NCBI GenBank assembly: GCA_009920815.1
Contig: RFZH01000175.1
Location: 1-5,010 of the forward strand
Direction: 5' to 3'
Origin: Paracoccaceae bacterium
GTDB taxonomy: Bacteria > Pseudomonadota > Alphaproteobacteria > Rhodobacterales > Rhodobacteraceae
Length of the DNA: 5,010 nt
A program made the position numbers and the translations under genes. The notes under the pieces are model-generated. The model was not told the origin of the DNA. It was given only the letters and a program-made list of their open reading frames with translations, and made no database searches. Below, one piece after another: positions 1-5,010 of the stretch (the stretch's first letter is position 1; the number at the start of each line of letters is the position of its first letter).

Positions 1-46
1 GGTTGGCCAAAGGGTTGAATGGGTTATTTGTGATTTCCTGGTTCAT
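1..46 (-). CDS. rpoC: RNA polymerase beta-prime subunit, N-terminal fragment (runs off the window)
   Basis: Only the first 15 codons are present: ATG at 44-46, reading MNQEITNNPFNPLAN, then the window ends. The identification rests on three things. The reading frame begins 47 nt after the rpoB stop on the same strand. A good Shine-Dalgarno (GAGG, 55-58) lies 8 nt before the ATG. The N-terminus also matches the MNQE...NPFNP start that I recall for RpoC of Rhodobacterales. Beta-prime carries the catalytic magnesium-binding NADFDGD loop and the clamp of RNA polymerase, but none of those domains lie in this window. Co-transcription with rpoB keeps the two largest core subunits in balance. The fragment is too short to judge integrity; position and start sequence make another identity unlikely. 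Confidence 0.9.
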   Translation of the reverse strand, partial: MNQEITNNPFNPLAN

Positions 47-54
47 TTTGAATT

Positions 55-58
55 CCTC
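55..58 (-). promoter_or_regulatory. Shine-Dalgarno of rpoC
   Basis: The minus strand reads TTGAGGAATTCAAAATG, with GAGG 8 nt before the rpoC ATG. This purine core fixes the start of rpoC at 46 and shows that rpoC has its own ribosome binding site rather than relying only on translational coupling to rpoB. Confidence 0.75.
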
Positions 59-76
59 AAATTAGGGCCGAAAGGG

Positions 77-100
77 TGAATAAGGGACGCCCCTTATTCA
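77..100 (-). promoter_or_regulatory. Perfect 10-bp stem-loop overlapping the rpoB stop codon
   Basis: On the transcribed strand TGAATAAGGG (100-91) and CCCTTATTCA (86-77) are perfect inverted repeats around a 4-nt loop GCGT. The 5' arm includes the last GAA codon and the TAA stop of rpoB. No U-tract follows (the next bases are CCCTTTCGGCCC), so this is not a classical intrinsic terminator, and rpoC translation begins about 30 nt further on. It could be a processing or 3'-end stability element, or a weak pause or attenuation site between rpoB and rpoC. A ribosome at the stop codon would cover the 5' arm, so folding would depend on translation. The structure is seen directly; the role is inference. 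Confidence 0.6.
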
Positions 101-3100
101 TCCCCCTCTGAGTCCAGGAGTTCCATGTTCAGGCCAAGGCCGCGGACCTCTTTGACAAGCACGTTAAAGGATTCTGGGATCCCTGCTTCAAAGTTGTCTT
201 CACCCTTAACAATCGATTCATACACTTTGGTACGTCCAGCAACGTCATCTGACTTCACTGTCAGCATCTCTTGCAGCGTGTATGCCGCGCCATATGCTTC
301 CAATGCCCAAACTTCCATTTCACCGAAACGCTGACCACCAAACTGTGCTTTACCACCCAACGGCTGTTGTGTGACCAAGCTGTATGGGCCTGTCGAACGT
401 GCGTGGATTTTGTCATCAACCAAGTGGTGCAGCTTCAACAGGTACTTGATACCGACTGTGACCTTGCGGCTGAATTGTTCACCCGTACGACCATCAAACA
501 AAATCGACTGACCAGATGTGTCAAAGCCTGCACGACGCAGCGAGTCGTTCACATCGGCCTCTTTTGCACCGTCAAAGACTGGCGTTGCGATTGGAACACC
601 GCGTGTGACATTGCTTGCCGCTTCGATCAGATGATCCTCGTCCATATGTGTGATGCCTTCTTCATAGACGTCATCACCATAAACGATACGCATCGCTTCA
701 CGAACTGGGGTCAAATCACCAGACCGGCGATATTCACCCAAAGCTTCGTCCACTTGCAGACCAAGACCGCGTGCAGCCCAGCCCATATGTGTTTCCAAAA
801 TCTGACCAACGTTCATACGTGACGGCACGCCCAATGGGTTCAAACAGAAATCCACAGGTGTCCCATCGGCCAAGAACGGCATGTCTTCCATTGGAACAAC
901 GCGTGAAATAACACCTTTGTTCCCGTGGCGACCCGCCATTTTATCGCCAGGTTGCAGCTTACGCTTCACGGCAATAAAGACTTTGACCATTTTCATCACG
1001 CCCGGAGGCAGATCATCGCCGCGGCGGACTTTTTCAACTTTGTCCTCGAACCGTGCATCCAAAGTCCGTTTTTGCGCTTCATATTGCTCATGCAGCGCTT
1101 CGACGATTTGGGCGTCGGCTTCTTCGGCCATTGCCAATTGCCACCACTGACCGCGTGTTAGGCTGTCCAGCAGATCTTCAGTCACAACAGAATTGGCAGC
1201 GACCCCTTTTGGACCTTTGACCGCGGTTTTACCCATGATCAATGTTTTCAAACGGGCATAGATGTTGCGGTCCAAGATGGCCAATTCGTCATCACGGTCA
1301 CGTGCCAAACGTTCAACTTCTTCACGTTCGATTTGCAACGCGCGTTCGTCTTTGTCGACGCCATGACGGTTAAAGACGCGAACCTCAACCACTGTACCGT
1401 AATCACCTGGCTTTACGCGCAGCGATGTGTCACGCACATCAGACGCTTTTTCGCCAAAAATCGCACGAAGCAGTTTTTCTTCTGGTGTCATCGGGCTTTC
1501 GCCTTTTGGTGTGATTTTACCCACCAAAATGTCACCTGGTTGAACATCTGCACCGATGTAAACGATACCCGCTTCGTCCAAATTGCGCAGCGCTTCTTCG
1601 CCGACGTTTGGAATGTCGCGTGTGATTTCCTCTGGACCCAATTTCGTGTCGCGCGCGGCAACTTCGAATTCTTCGATATGGATCGAAGTGAATACGTCGT
1701 CACGTGCAATACGCTCTGAGATCAAGATCGAGTCTTCGTAGTTGTAGCCGTTCCAAGGCATAAACGCCACAACGACGTTTTTACCCAAGGCCAATTCGCC
1801 CATATCTGTGGATGGACCGTCGGCAATCACTTCGCCTTTTTCAACGGTTTGGCCCACTTTCACCAACGGACGTTGGTTGATACAGGTGTTTTGGTTGGAG
1901 CGTTGGAATTTGCGCATGCGGTAAATATCAACACCCGCATCGCCCAGTTCCAAATCTTCGGTTGCACGAATAACGATACGCTGAGCATCGATTTGGTCGA
2001 TCACACCTGCGCGTTTCGCCATAATCGCCGCCCCTGAATCGCGGGCAACAACGCCCTCGATGCCGGTACCGACCAAAGGTGCTTCGGCACGCAGCAGTGG
2101 AACCGCCTGACGTTGCATGTTCGATCCCATCAACGCGCGGTTAGCGTCGTCGTTTTCCAAGAATGGGATCAAGGATGCAGCAACAGACACCAACTGTTTC
2201 GGGCTAACGTCAATCAAATTCACGTTTTCACGAGGCGCAAGCGTATAGTCACCGTTTTGGCGTGTGGACACCAAGTCATTGATAAAGTTACCATCTTCAT
2301 CCAATGTCGCGTTGGCCTGCGCCACAGTGTGACGCATTTCTTCGGTTGCGGACATATAGGACACTTCGTCGGTCACTTTGCCGTTCACAACTTTGCGATA
2401 GGGTGTTTCGATGAAACCGTATTTGTTCACACGTGCAAATGTCGCCAAAGAGTTGATCAAACCAATGTTTGGACCTTCTGGCGTTTCAATTGGACACATA
2501 CGGCCGTAATGGGTTGCGTGAACGTCGCGCACCTCAAAGCCGGCACGTTCACGTGTCAAACCACCTGGGCCCAAGGCTGACAAGCGGCGCTTGTGCGTGA
2601 CTTCGGACAATGGGTTGGTTTGGTCCATGAACTGGGACAATTGGCTTGAGCCAAAGAATTCCCGAACCGCTGCCGCTGCAGGTTTTGCGTTGATCAAATC
2701 CTGTGGCATCACTGTATCGATTTCGACGGATGACATACGTTCTTTGATCGCGCGCTCCATGCGCAACAGACCAACACGATACTGGTTTTCCATCAATTCG
2801 CCAACAGAACGAACGCGACGGTTGCCCAAATGGTCGATATCGTCAATTTCGCCTTTACCATCGCGCAATTCAACAAGCGCCTTAATACACGAAACGATGT
2901 CTTCTTTGCGAAGGGTGCGCACTGTGTCTTCTGCGTCTAATGCAAGACGCATGTTCATTTTTACGCGACCCACTGCGGACAGGTCATAGCGTTCGCGATC
3001 AAAGAACAATGTGTCAAAGAGCGAAGACGCCGCTTCCAAGGTTGGTGGCTCGCCCGGACGCATAACGCGGTAGATATCCATAAGCGCGGTTTCGCGACCC

Positions 3101-4230
3101 ATGTTTTTATCCGCCGCCATCGTGTTACGGATGTATGGTCCGACGTTGATATTGTCGATGTCCAAAACTGGGATCTCGGTAAAGCCCGCATCCATCAAGT
3201 CTTTCAAAGACCCGCCCGAGACTTCTCCGTCACGGTTGTATTCCAATGTCAGCTCATCACCGGCTTCGACATAGATCGCGCCTGTGTCTTCGTTGATGAT
3301 ATCTTGGGCGACGTATTTACCGACGATATGATCGAACGGAACCAAAAGCTCTTTTACTTTGCCTTCGTCGATCAATTTCTTGACCGCGCGCGGCGTCACT
3401 TTTTTACCGGCTTCTGCAATGATTTCGCCAGTGTCGGCGTCAACCAAATCATAGGTCGGACGTGTGCCACGAACGCGCTCTGGGAAGAACTTGGTCACCC
3501 AGCCTTTGTTTTTGGAATGCTTGTATGTGACTGTGTCGTAATACGCATTCATGATCGCGTCTTGATCCATGCCCAAAGCATACAGCAATGTGGTCACAGG
3601 CAATTTGCGGCGACGGTCGATACGCGCGAATACCATGTCCTTGGCGTCGAATTCAAAATCCAACCACGAACCGCGATATGGGATAATGCGGCAGGCAAAC
3701 AACAACTTACCCGAGCTGTGTGTTTTACCCTTGTCGTGATCAAAGAATACGCCAGGCGAACGGTGCATTTGTGACACGATCACACGCTCGGTGCCGTTGA
3801 CCACAAAAGTGCCGTTTGGTGTCATCAAAGGCATATCGCCCATGAACACGTCTTGTTCTTTGATGTCTTTTACAGATTTCGCACCTGTATCTTCGTCGAT
3901 ATCAAATACGATCAAACGCAAAGTAACCTTTAGCGGCGCACTGTATGTCATGTCGCGCTGTTGGCATTCTTCAACGTCGTATTTTGGTTTTTCCAATTCA
4001 TATCCAACGAATTCCAAAATGGAGGTTTCGTTAAAATCTTTGATCGGAAAGACGGATTGGAATACACCTTTAATGCCTTCGCCATCCAATGGCTGAGGCT
4101 GATCACCTGATTTCAAAAATAAATCATATGAAGATTTTTGAACCTCAATAAGGTTCGGCATTTCAATGACTTCGCGGATTTTACCGTAATATCTACGCAG
4201 ACGTTTTTGGCCAAGATAGGATTGAGCCAT
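94..4230 (-). CDS. rpoB: DNA-directed RNA polymerase beta subunit
   Basis: Encodes 1378 aa from ATG 4228-4230 to TAA 94-96; E. coli RpoB has 1342. Beta pairs with beta-prime to form the RNA polymerase active centre and binds the nascent RNA-DNA hybrid. Domains run in the usual order: N-terminal protrusion/lobe with RIIPYRGSWLDFEFD (about 181-195) and a lineage insert (about 225-355); fork and rifampicin pocket, GSSQLSQFMDQTNPLSEVTH onward (527-553), with sensitive-type D536, H546, R549 and S551 (E. coli D516, H526, R529, S531); acidic pair E832/D833 in NGYNYEDSIL; a charged second insert (about 940-1070); and GDKMAGRHGNKG with active-site lysines K1097 and K1105 (E. coli K1065, K1073). The C-terminal clamp segment has H1276 and QQPLGGKAQFGGQRFGEMEVWALEAYGA, anchoring to beta-prime. 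Ala572 replaces a usually conserved proline (HPTHYGR). The frame is intact. An in-frame GTG 12 nt upstream lies inside the Shine-Dalgarno and is rejected as start. Confidence 0.98.
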   Translation of the reverse strand: MAQSYLGQKRLRRYYGKIREVIEMPNLIEVQKSSYDLFLKSGDQPQPLDGEGIKGVFQSVFPIKDFNETSILEFVGYELEKPKYDVEECQQRDMTYSAPLKVTLRLIVFDIDEDTGAKSVKDIKEQDVFMGDMPLMTPNGTFVVNGTERVIVSQMHRSPGVFFDHDKGKTHSSGKLLFACRIIPYRGSWLDFEFDAKDMVFARIDRRRKLPVTTLLYALGMDQDAIMNAYYDTVTYKHSKNKGWVTKFFPERVRGTRPTYDLVDADTGEIIAEAGKKVTPRAVKKLIDEGKVKELLVPFDHIVGKYVAQDIINEDTGAIYVEAGDELTLEYNRDGEVSGGSLKDLMDAGFTEIPVLDIDNINVGPYIRNTMAADKNMGRETALMDIYRVMRPGEPPTLEAASSLFDTLFFDRERYDLSAVGRVKMNMRLALDAEDTVRTLRKEDIVSCIKALVELRDGKGEIDDIDHLGNRRVRSVGELMENQYRVGLLRMERAIKERMSSVEIDTVMPQDLINAKPAAAAVREFFGSSQLSQFMDQTNPLSEVTHKRRLSALGPGGLTRERAGFEVRDVHATHYGRMCPIETPEGPNIGLINSLATFARVNKYGFIETPYRKVVNGKVTDEVSYMSATEEMRHTVAQANATLDEDGNFINDLVSTRQNGDYTLAPRENVNLIDVSPKQLVSVAASLIPFLENDDANRALMGSNMQRQAVPLLRAEAPLVGTGIEGVVARDSGAAIMAKRAGVIDQIDAQRIVIRATEDLELGDAGVDIYRMRKFQRSNQNTCINQRPLVKVGQTVEKGEVIADGPSTDMGELALGKNVVVAFMPWNGYNYEDSILISERIARDDVFTSIHIEEFEVAARDTKLGPEEITRDIPNVGEEALRNLDEAGIVYIGADVQPGDILVGKITPKGESPMTPEEKLLRAIFGEKASDVRDTSLRVKPGDYGTVVEVRVFNRHGVDKDERALQIEREEVERLARDRDDELAILDRNIYARLKTLIMGKTAVKGPKGVAANSVVTEDLLDSLTRGQWWQLAMAEEADAQIVEALHEQYEAQKRTLDARFEDKVEKVRRGDDLPPGVMKMVKVFIAVKRKLQPGDKMAGRHGNKGVISRVVPMEDMPFLADGTPVDFCLNPLGVPSRMNVGQILETHMGWAARGLGLQVDEALGEYRRSGDLTPVREAMRIVYGDDVYEEGITHMDEDHLIEAASNVTRGVPIATPVFDGAKEADVNDSLRRAGFDTSGQSILFDGRTGEQFSRKVTVGIKYLLKLHHLVDDKIHARSTGPYSLVTQQPLGGKAQFGGQRFGEMEVWALEAYGAAYTLQEMLTVKSDDVAGRTKVYESIVKGEDNFEAGIPESFNVLVKEVRGLGLNMELLDSEGDE

Positions 4231-4239
4231 GGTCGATTT

Positions 4240-4247
4240 CACCTTTC
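4240..4247 (-). promoter_or_regulatory. Shine-Dalgarno of rpoB that decides the start
   Basis: The minus strand reads GAAAGGTGAAATCGACCATG. GAAAGGTG is complementary to the 16S 3' end and ends 9 nt before the ATG at 4228-4230. The alternative in-frame GTG (4240-4242) is the last three bases of this motif and has no proper binding site at the right distance. The ATG also gives the MAQSYLGQKR N-terminus that I recall for alphaproteobacterial RpoB. Confidence 0.8.
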
Positions 4248-4261
4248 ATTTCTCGCCAGTT

Positions 4262-4288
4262 GCACGTTCTGTCGGGTATCAGACGTGC
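4262..4288 (-). promoter_or_regulatory. Stem-loop upstream of the rpoB ribosome binding site
   Basis: GCACGT (4288-4283) pairs with ACGTGC (4267-4262). The stem continues inward with CTG/CAG after one bulged base (4268), giving about 9 bp and an 8-nt loop. It ends 14 nt before the rpoB Shine-Dalgarno, so it does not block that site directly, but it could affect 30S loading or mRNA stability. The function is not known. Confidence 0.4.
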
Positions 4289-4322
4289 CCCTCGTTGAGA
4301 GAACAAGTTTCGATCAATTCTT

Positions 4323-4344
4323 GACCTTCTTCCCAAGGAAGGTC
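4323..4344 (-). promoter_or_regulatory. 7-bp stem-loop in the rplL-rpoB spacer
   Basis: GACCTTC (4344-4338) and GAAGGTC (4329-4323) form a perfect 7-bp stem with an 8-nt loop. An alternative inner register CTTCC/GGAAG is also possible. Its first arm can instead pair with GAAGGT at 4380-4375 upstream, so it may be one of two exclusive conformations. No U-tract follows, so it is not a standard terminator. Confidence 0.4.
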
Positions 4345-4356
4345 GCCCGATCATTG

Positions 4357-4405
4357 AACCTTGTCTAACAAAACACCTTCGCAAAGGTCCTTTCTAAGAC
4401 AGGTT
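4357..4405 (-). promoter_or_regulatory. Bulged 9-bp helix enclosing a small hairpin
   Basis: AACCTGTCT (4405-4397) pairs with AGACAAGGTT (4366-4357) apart from one bulged A. The enclosed segment contains ACCTT-TGCG-AAGGT (4388-4375), a 5-bp hairpin followed by GTTTTG. The nested form resembles double-stranded processing substrates, and the short U run makes a weak pause conceivable. The small hairpin is too weak to be called a terminator. Confidence 0.35.
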
Positions 4406-4407
4406 TA

Positions 4408-4435
4408 GCTGGGCGTGAAATGCTTCACACCCAGC
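4408..4435 (-). promoter_or_regulatory. Strong 12-bp stem-loop after rplL
   Basis: GCTGGGTGTGAA (4435-4424) pairs with TTCACGCCCAGC (4419-4408) around the loop GCAT: 12 bp with one U-G wobble and a GC-rich base. It is the strongest hairpin in the spacer and lies 35 nt beyond the rplL stop. The bases after it (TAAACCTGTC) are not a U-tract, so full intrinsic termination is unlikely. It is a good candidate for the 3'-end stabiliser of a processed rplJL mRNA, for partial attenuation ahead of rpoB, or for an RNase III target. Confidence 0.55.
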
Positions 4436-4447
4436 CAATAACATGCT

Positions 4448-4463
4448 CTGGGGAAACCCCCAG
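4448..4463 (-). promoter_or_regulatory. 6-bp GC-rich hairpin just after the rplL stop
   Basis: CTGGGG (4463-4458) and CCCCAG (4453-4448) pair around a GTTT loop, beginning 7 nt after the rplL TAA. There is no U-tract. It lies within the footprint of a ribosome terminating on rplL, so it would form only after the ribosome leaves. Confidence 0.4.
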
Positions 4464-4470
4464 GACAAGC

Positions 4471-4845
4471 TTACGCGAGTTCGACTTCTGCGCCAGCTGC
4501 TGTCAGCTTGGCTTTGACGTCTTCTGCTTCTGCTTTGTCTACGCCTTCTTTTACTTTGCCGCCTGCTTCGACCAAGTCTTTTGCTTCTTTCAAGCCAAGA
4601 CCGGTGATGCCGCGTACTTCTTTGATGACGTTGATTTTGTTTGCGCCTGCATTTTTCAATACAACGTCAAACTCTGTTTTTTCTTCTGCTGCTGCGCCCG
4701 CGTCTGCTGCTGGGCCTGCGACCATTACTGCACCGCCAGCTGCTGGTTCGATGCCGTACTCGTCTTTCAGAATTGTTTTCAGTTCTTGTGCTTCGAGAAG
4801 TGTTAGACCAACAATCTCTTCTGCCAGTTTTTTCAGATCAGCCAT
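4471..4845 (-). CDS. rplL: 50S ribosomal protein L7/L12
   Basis: Encodes 124 aa, the usual length for the family. L7/L12 is the flexible multicopy stalk protein of the 50S subunit. Its dimers attach to the L10 C-terminal helix and their free domains recruit and stimulate the translation GTPases (EF-Tu, EF-G, IF2, RF3). The sequence shows all three parts: the N-terminal dimerisation and L10-binding helices (about 1-32, MADLKKLAEEIVGLTLLEAQ...), an Ala/Gly-rich hinge (about 34-54), and the compact C-terminal domain (about 55-124). That domain carries the hallmark ITGLGLKEAKDLVE segment and the basic factor-binding residues K70, K75, R78, K86 and K89. Start ATG 4843-4845 is preceded by GGAAAGAG (4852-4859) at 6-nt spacing; the stop is TAA at 4471-4473. 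It lies 72 nt after rplJ on the same strand, the standard order. The gene is intact. Confidence 0.98.
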   Translation of the reverse strand: MADLKKLAEEIVGLTLLEAQELKTILKDEYGIEPAAGGAVMVAGPAADAGAAAEEKTEFDVVLKNAGANKINVIKEVRGITGLGLKEAKDLVEAGGKVKEGVDKAEAEDVKAKLTAAGAEVELA

Positions 4846-4851
4846 TTTAGA

Positions 4852-4859
4852 CTCTTTCC
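4852..4859 (-). promoter_or_regulatory. Shine-Dalgarno of rplL
   Basis: GGAAAGAG lies 6 nt before the rplL ATG. The remaining rplJ-rplL spacer (4860-4917) shows no strong hairpin or promoter. L7/L12 is made in several-fold excess over L10 in bacteria generally, and this independent binding site fits that need. Confidence 0.6.
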
Positions 4860-4917
4860 GTTACTAAATGTTTGTGTTCCAACGAAGGGTTAACTCCCAA
4901 CGCAGATCTTAAGTTGC

Positions 4918-5010
4918 TTATGCAGCAGCCTTGTCCTCGATTGTGGACAGGATGCTTGCGATGTTCGAAGCAGGTGCGCCAATTGCGCCAGCGATGTTCG
5001 AAGCAGGTGC
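4918..5010 (-). CDS. rplJ: 50S ribosomal protein L10, C-terminal end (runs off the window)
   Basis: Thirty codons and a TAA stop (4918-4920) are present, reading APASNIAGAIGAPASNIASI followed by LSTIEDKAAA. Identification comes from the position directly upstream of rplL and from similarity to the L10 tail that I recall from Rhodobacter-type genomes. L10 anchors the stalk to 23S rRNA through its N-terminal domain, outside this window. Its C-terminal helix, seen here, is where L7/L12 dimers dock. The tail consists of two copies of an 11-residue unit (APASNIAGAIG and APASNIASILS). Ile, Leu and Asn recur with that period, as expected for serial binding sites. L10 with L7/L12 usually represses its own mRNA by binding the rplJ leader, which is not in this window. 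Confidence 0.9.
   Translation of the reverse strand, partial: APASNIAGAIGAPASNIASILSTIEDKAAA
4958..5010 (-). repeat. 33-nt-period direct repeat inside the rplJ 3' end
   Basis: The 20-mer GCACCTGCTTCGAACATCGC occurs at 5010-4991 and again at 4977-4958, exactly 33 nt (11 codons) apart and in frame. Each copy encodes APASNIA. The identity includes third codon positions. The repeat touches the window edge, so it may extend or have a further copy upstream. Confidence 0.85.

Larger units (their letters stand above)
4231..4470 (-). promoter_or_regulatory. rplL-rpoB intergenic leader, rich in inverted repeats
   Basis: This 240-nt spacer is far longer than needed for a ribosome binding site and contains no convincing gene. 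Reading in the transcribed direction it holds stem-loops at 4463-4448, 4435-4408, 4405-4357 (with a small hairpin inside), 4344-4323 and 4288-4262, then the rpoB Shine-Dalgarno. In E. coli the equivalent spacer carries an attenuator and an RNase III processing site that lower and tune rpoBC expression relative to the very abundant L7/L12. By position the same job is plausible here. I see no clear -35/-10 promoter and no U-tract terminator, so the regulatory function is inferred from position and structure. Confidence 0.55.

Noticed and set aside
77..100. Intrinsic terminator ending the operon after rpoB
   Set aside because: There is no U-tract after the stem, and rpoC with its own ribosome binding site follows immediately.
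271..822. A 183-codon open frame on the plus strand, antisense to rpoB, plus several shorter ones along the gene
   Set aside because: They lie wholly opposite a strongly conserved rpoB reading frame. Their translations are Cys/His/Phe/Thr-rich with no recognisable domain, and I noted no convincing ribosome binding site. They are typical antisense shadows of codon bias.
2572..2652. Rifampicin-resistance mutation in RpoB
   Set aside because: The key positions D536, H546, R549 and S551 are the sensitive type. T538 and L550 differ from E. coli (N518, I530), but I recall them as ordinary alphaproteobacterial residues.
4193..4384. A 63-codon minus-strand frame with a non-ATG (TTG) start crossing the rplL-rpoB spacer into rpoB
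   Set aside because: It begins at TTG inside a hairpin, overlaps the rpoB start in another frame, and has an Arg-rich, domain-free product. The AGGA before it is only 3 nt from the start codon, which is too close.
4394..4444. Possible 16-residue leader peptide (ATG at 4442-4444, TAG at 4394-4396) running through the 12-bp hairpin
   Set aside because: No Shine-Dalgarno precedes it (CCCCAGAGC), and there is no run of regulatory codons beyond scattered leucines. A short ORF of this size is expected by chance.
4231..4470. A separate promoter for rpoBC in the spacer
   Set aside because: TTGATC and TTGTTA hexamers occur, but I find no TATAAT-like -10 at proper spacing. Alphaproteobacterial promoters can be degenerate, so this is absence of evidence only.
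4846..4917. Regulatory hairpin in the rplJ-rplL spacer (GGGAGTTAACCC and nearby palindromes)
   Set aside because: Only 3-bp arms or short restriction-site-like palindromes are present, which is not more than chance.

Overview
The window is a piece of the conserved ribosomal-protein/RNA-polymerase (rplJL-rpoBC) operon, read entirely from the minus strand. In transcription order it holds the last 30 codons of rplJ (ribosomal protein L10), all of rplL (L7/L12), all of rpoB (RNA polymerase beta subunit) and the first 15 codons of rpoC (beta-prime). No other gene is supported on either strand.

The organism is most likely an alphaproteobacterium of the Rhodobacterales (Roseobacter/Rhodobacter group). 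The beta subunit has the alphaproteobacterial form, the RpoC start MNQEITNNPFNPLAN is of the type I recall for that order, and the L10 tail carries the APASNIAGAIGAPASNIA-type repeat that I recall from its members. These are recollections of family sequences, not a database search.

Layout, from high to low coordinates: rplJ 3' end (4918-5010); a 72-nt spacer with the rplL Shine-Dalgarno; rplL (4471-4845); a 240-nt rplL-rpoB spacer rich in inverted repeats (4231-4470); rpoB (94-4230, taking the ATG rather than an upstream in-frame GTG); a 47-nt spacer whose 10-bp hairpin overlaps the rpoB stop codon; and the rpoC start (1-46). L10 and L7/L12 form the stalk of the large ribosomal subunit, which recruits translation factors. 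RpoB and RpoC form the catalytic core of RNA polymerase. The shared operon couples translation and transcription capacity.

The genes are ordinary housekeeping genes, and I found no undescribed protein system. What merits a second look is RNA-level structure in the two spacers around rpoB. This includes a four-segment arrangement in the rplL-rpoB spacer that could form mutually exclusive hairpins. There is also one unusual substitution in RpoB next to the rifampicin region, and a near-exact 33-nt periodic repeat at the end of rplJ.
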